From Helochares maculicollis (lineage: Eukaryota; Arthropoda; Insecta; Coleoptera; Hydrophilidae): a stretch of 46,108 nt of DNA. Location of the stretch: positions 1 through 46,108 of the forward strand of contig JAWQRO010000255.1 of assembly GCA_033557835.1 (NCBI GenBank), read 5' to 3'. The notes beneath the pieces were generated by a model. The model made no database searches. It saw only the letters and a program-made list of their open reading frames with translations, and was not told the origin of the DNA. The translations under genes and the position numbers were made by a program. This document shows positions 45,084 to 46,108 of this stretch, in pieces (within the stretch, counting starts at the first letter, position 1; each line of letters starts with the position of its first letter).

Positions 45084-46087
45084 TTAGCACTGGAAGGATA
45101 CATTGGTTCTGCTCTATAAGTGGAGGGGCATTTTGGACTTGAATATTAAAGAGTTTCATCCAAATGCTCTCCATGCAAGTTTAATTCTTCTATTGATTTC
45201 TGGAAGTAGGGATCCTGATATATTTATTAGTTGACCGAGATATATGTATTCATCAACTGTTTCTAAGGTGTTACCCTCAATGGTGATGTGTGTTTTATTT
45301 GTGAATTAATTGAACATCACCTTCGTCTTAGAGAGGTTCATCTTTAGACTTACTTCCTGACTGACCAAGGCTAGTTCGTTTACCATTATTTGGAGATTGT
45401 CGGGGTGATTTGCTATGTCGTCGTCAAAGCGAAGGTAGTTGAGGCGTTTCTCGTTTATACACAATCCGTAGTTGTCCCAGTTTAACCTTCTGAACACATG
45501 TTTTAGTGTGGCTGTGAATAGACTGAGGGATATTGAGTCTCCCTGTCTTACTCCTTTGCATACAGAGAATTCCCTAGTTTCTTCATGGAGTTTAACAGTC
45601 GCTCTAGCCTCTTTGTTGATGATATTCAGTAATTGTATATATGTTTTGTCTACACCTTGTCCTGTCAGGGCATTTGTTATTGCTTGTGGTATTACCGAGT
45701 CGAATGCTTTCTCGAAGTCAGTGACTGCTTATGACAGTGGTAATGTGTATTCATTGATTCTGCTGATCACTTCATCGATTGTTTGGATGTGATCCATTGT
45801 GCTGAAGCCCTTTCGGAATCCAGCTTGTTCTCTTAGTTGGGCAGAACTTGGTGTAGATTGAATCCAGTGGTTGATTATGTTTGTAAGAGTTTTATATACT
45901 GATGGTAGGAGACTTATGGGGCGCTTATTTTTGATGTCTTATTTGCTACCTTTCTTGTGGATTAGGATTATGGTAGTTTTGTTCCAGTGGTCATCAGGGA
46001 TTTTCTTTTTCTTTAAGCATTCGGTGTATAGTGTCGCCAGGTATTCCAGGGTTTTAGTGCCCGTTACATTTAGTAGTTATTCCGTTG
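45081..46087 (-). mobile_element. 5'-truncated RTE-like LINE relic
   Basis: Minus-strand frames run through reverse-transcriptase blocks in order: WNKTTIILIHKKGSK (block 1), NKRPISLLPSVYKTL (block 2), EQAGFRKGFSTMDHI, AVTDFEKAFDSV (first catalytic Asp), CKGVRQGDSISLSLF, NYLRFDDDIANHPDNLQ (the FADD motif with Ala changed to Asp but both catalytic Asp kept), and LKMNLSKTKVMFN. Stops interrupt the frame (for example before AVTDF). Flanked by matching TTGCA(T/C)TTTTTACAAG segments followed by ATATAT at 45038-45060 and 46085-46108, consistent with a target-site duplication. Confidence 0.88.
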
Positions 46088-46108
46088 CACTTTTTACAAG
46101 ATATATAT

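Noticed and set aside
45472..45792. 106-codon plus-strand frame
   Set aside because: Antisense of the LINE reverse transcriptase, whose ordered motifs are on the minus strand.
1..46108. CRISPR array, tRNA or rRNA genes, bacterial operon features
   Set aside because: No regularly spaced repeats with unique spacers, no tRNA-like box A/B pairs that I could fold, and no rRNA segments; the sequence is a eukaryotic nuclear locus.

Overview
This is an AT-rich animal nuclear window, almost certainly from an insect. Coding regions are split by GT-AG introns. One gene carries a zinc-finger-associated domain (ZAD), a fusion typical of arthropods. The repeats are dominated by decayed mariner transposons and fragments of an RTE-like LINE. 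I cannot name the species. A beetle would fit, but that is only an impression.

Layout from left to right. (1) 1-304 is the 3' end of a mariner element, lying in the intron before a last exon (704-1860) that looks like nucleolar protein 11 (NOL11). (2) 2330-4018 holds a small plus-strand C2H2 zinc-finger gene whose first visible finger is only half present. It converges on (3) a minus-strand ZAD plus C2H2 gene (10225 down to 4345) that I could assemble completely at 590 codons, including a GC-AG intron. (4) About 1.2 kb of divergent promoter region separates this gene from (5) a ten-exon plus-strand gene (11874-37879) encoding a SENP6/SENP7-type SUMO protease, the homologue of Drosophila velo, of 1433 residues. 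All its intron phases agree. (6) A complete intronless zinc transporter gene (ZnT2/3/8 type, ZnT35C-like, 18148-19407) sits inside intron 3 of the protease gene on the same strand. (7) The last protease intron (25688-37484) is 11.8 kb long and is filled with five mariner relics of different types plus an RTE-like LINE fragment. (8) 41084-43069 is a two-coding-exon gene for CCDC6, with a 380-bp deleted mariner in its intron. (9) A second, 5'-truncated LINE relic at 45081-46087 is flanked by a direct repeat that looks like its target-site duplication.

The host genes are unrelated housekeeping or regulatory functions: ribosome biogenesis, transcription factors, deSUMOylation, zinc export into vesicles and a coiled-coil scaffold. 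I see no operon-like system and no obviously new defence or biosynthetic system. The most unusual points are structural: the nested intronless transporter, a pair of 1.4-kb non-autonomous mariner-like elements in opposite orientation around the first protease exon, the GC-AG intron, and the zinc-finger gene with an apparently missing upstream exon. Intron-exon structures were read by eye from splice sites and frame continuity. Orthologue names rest on recognised motifs, not on a search.
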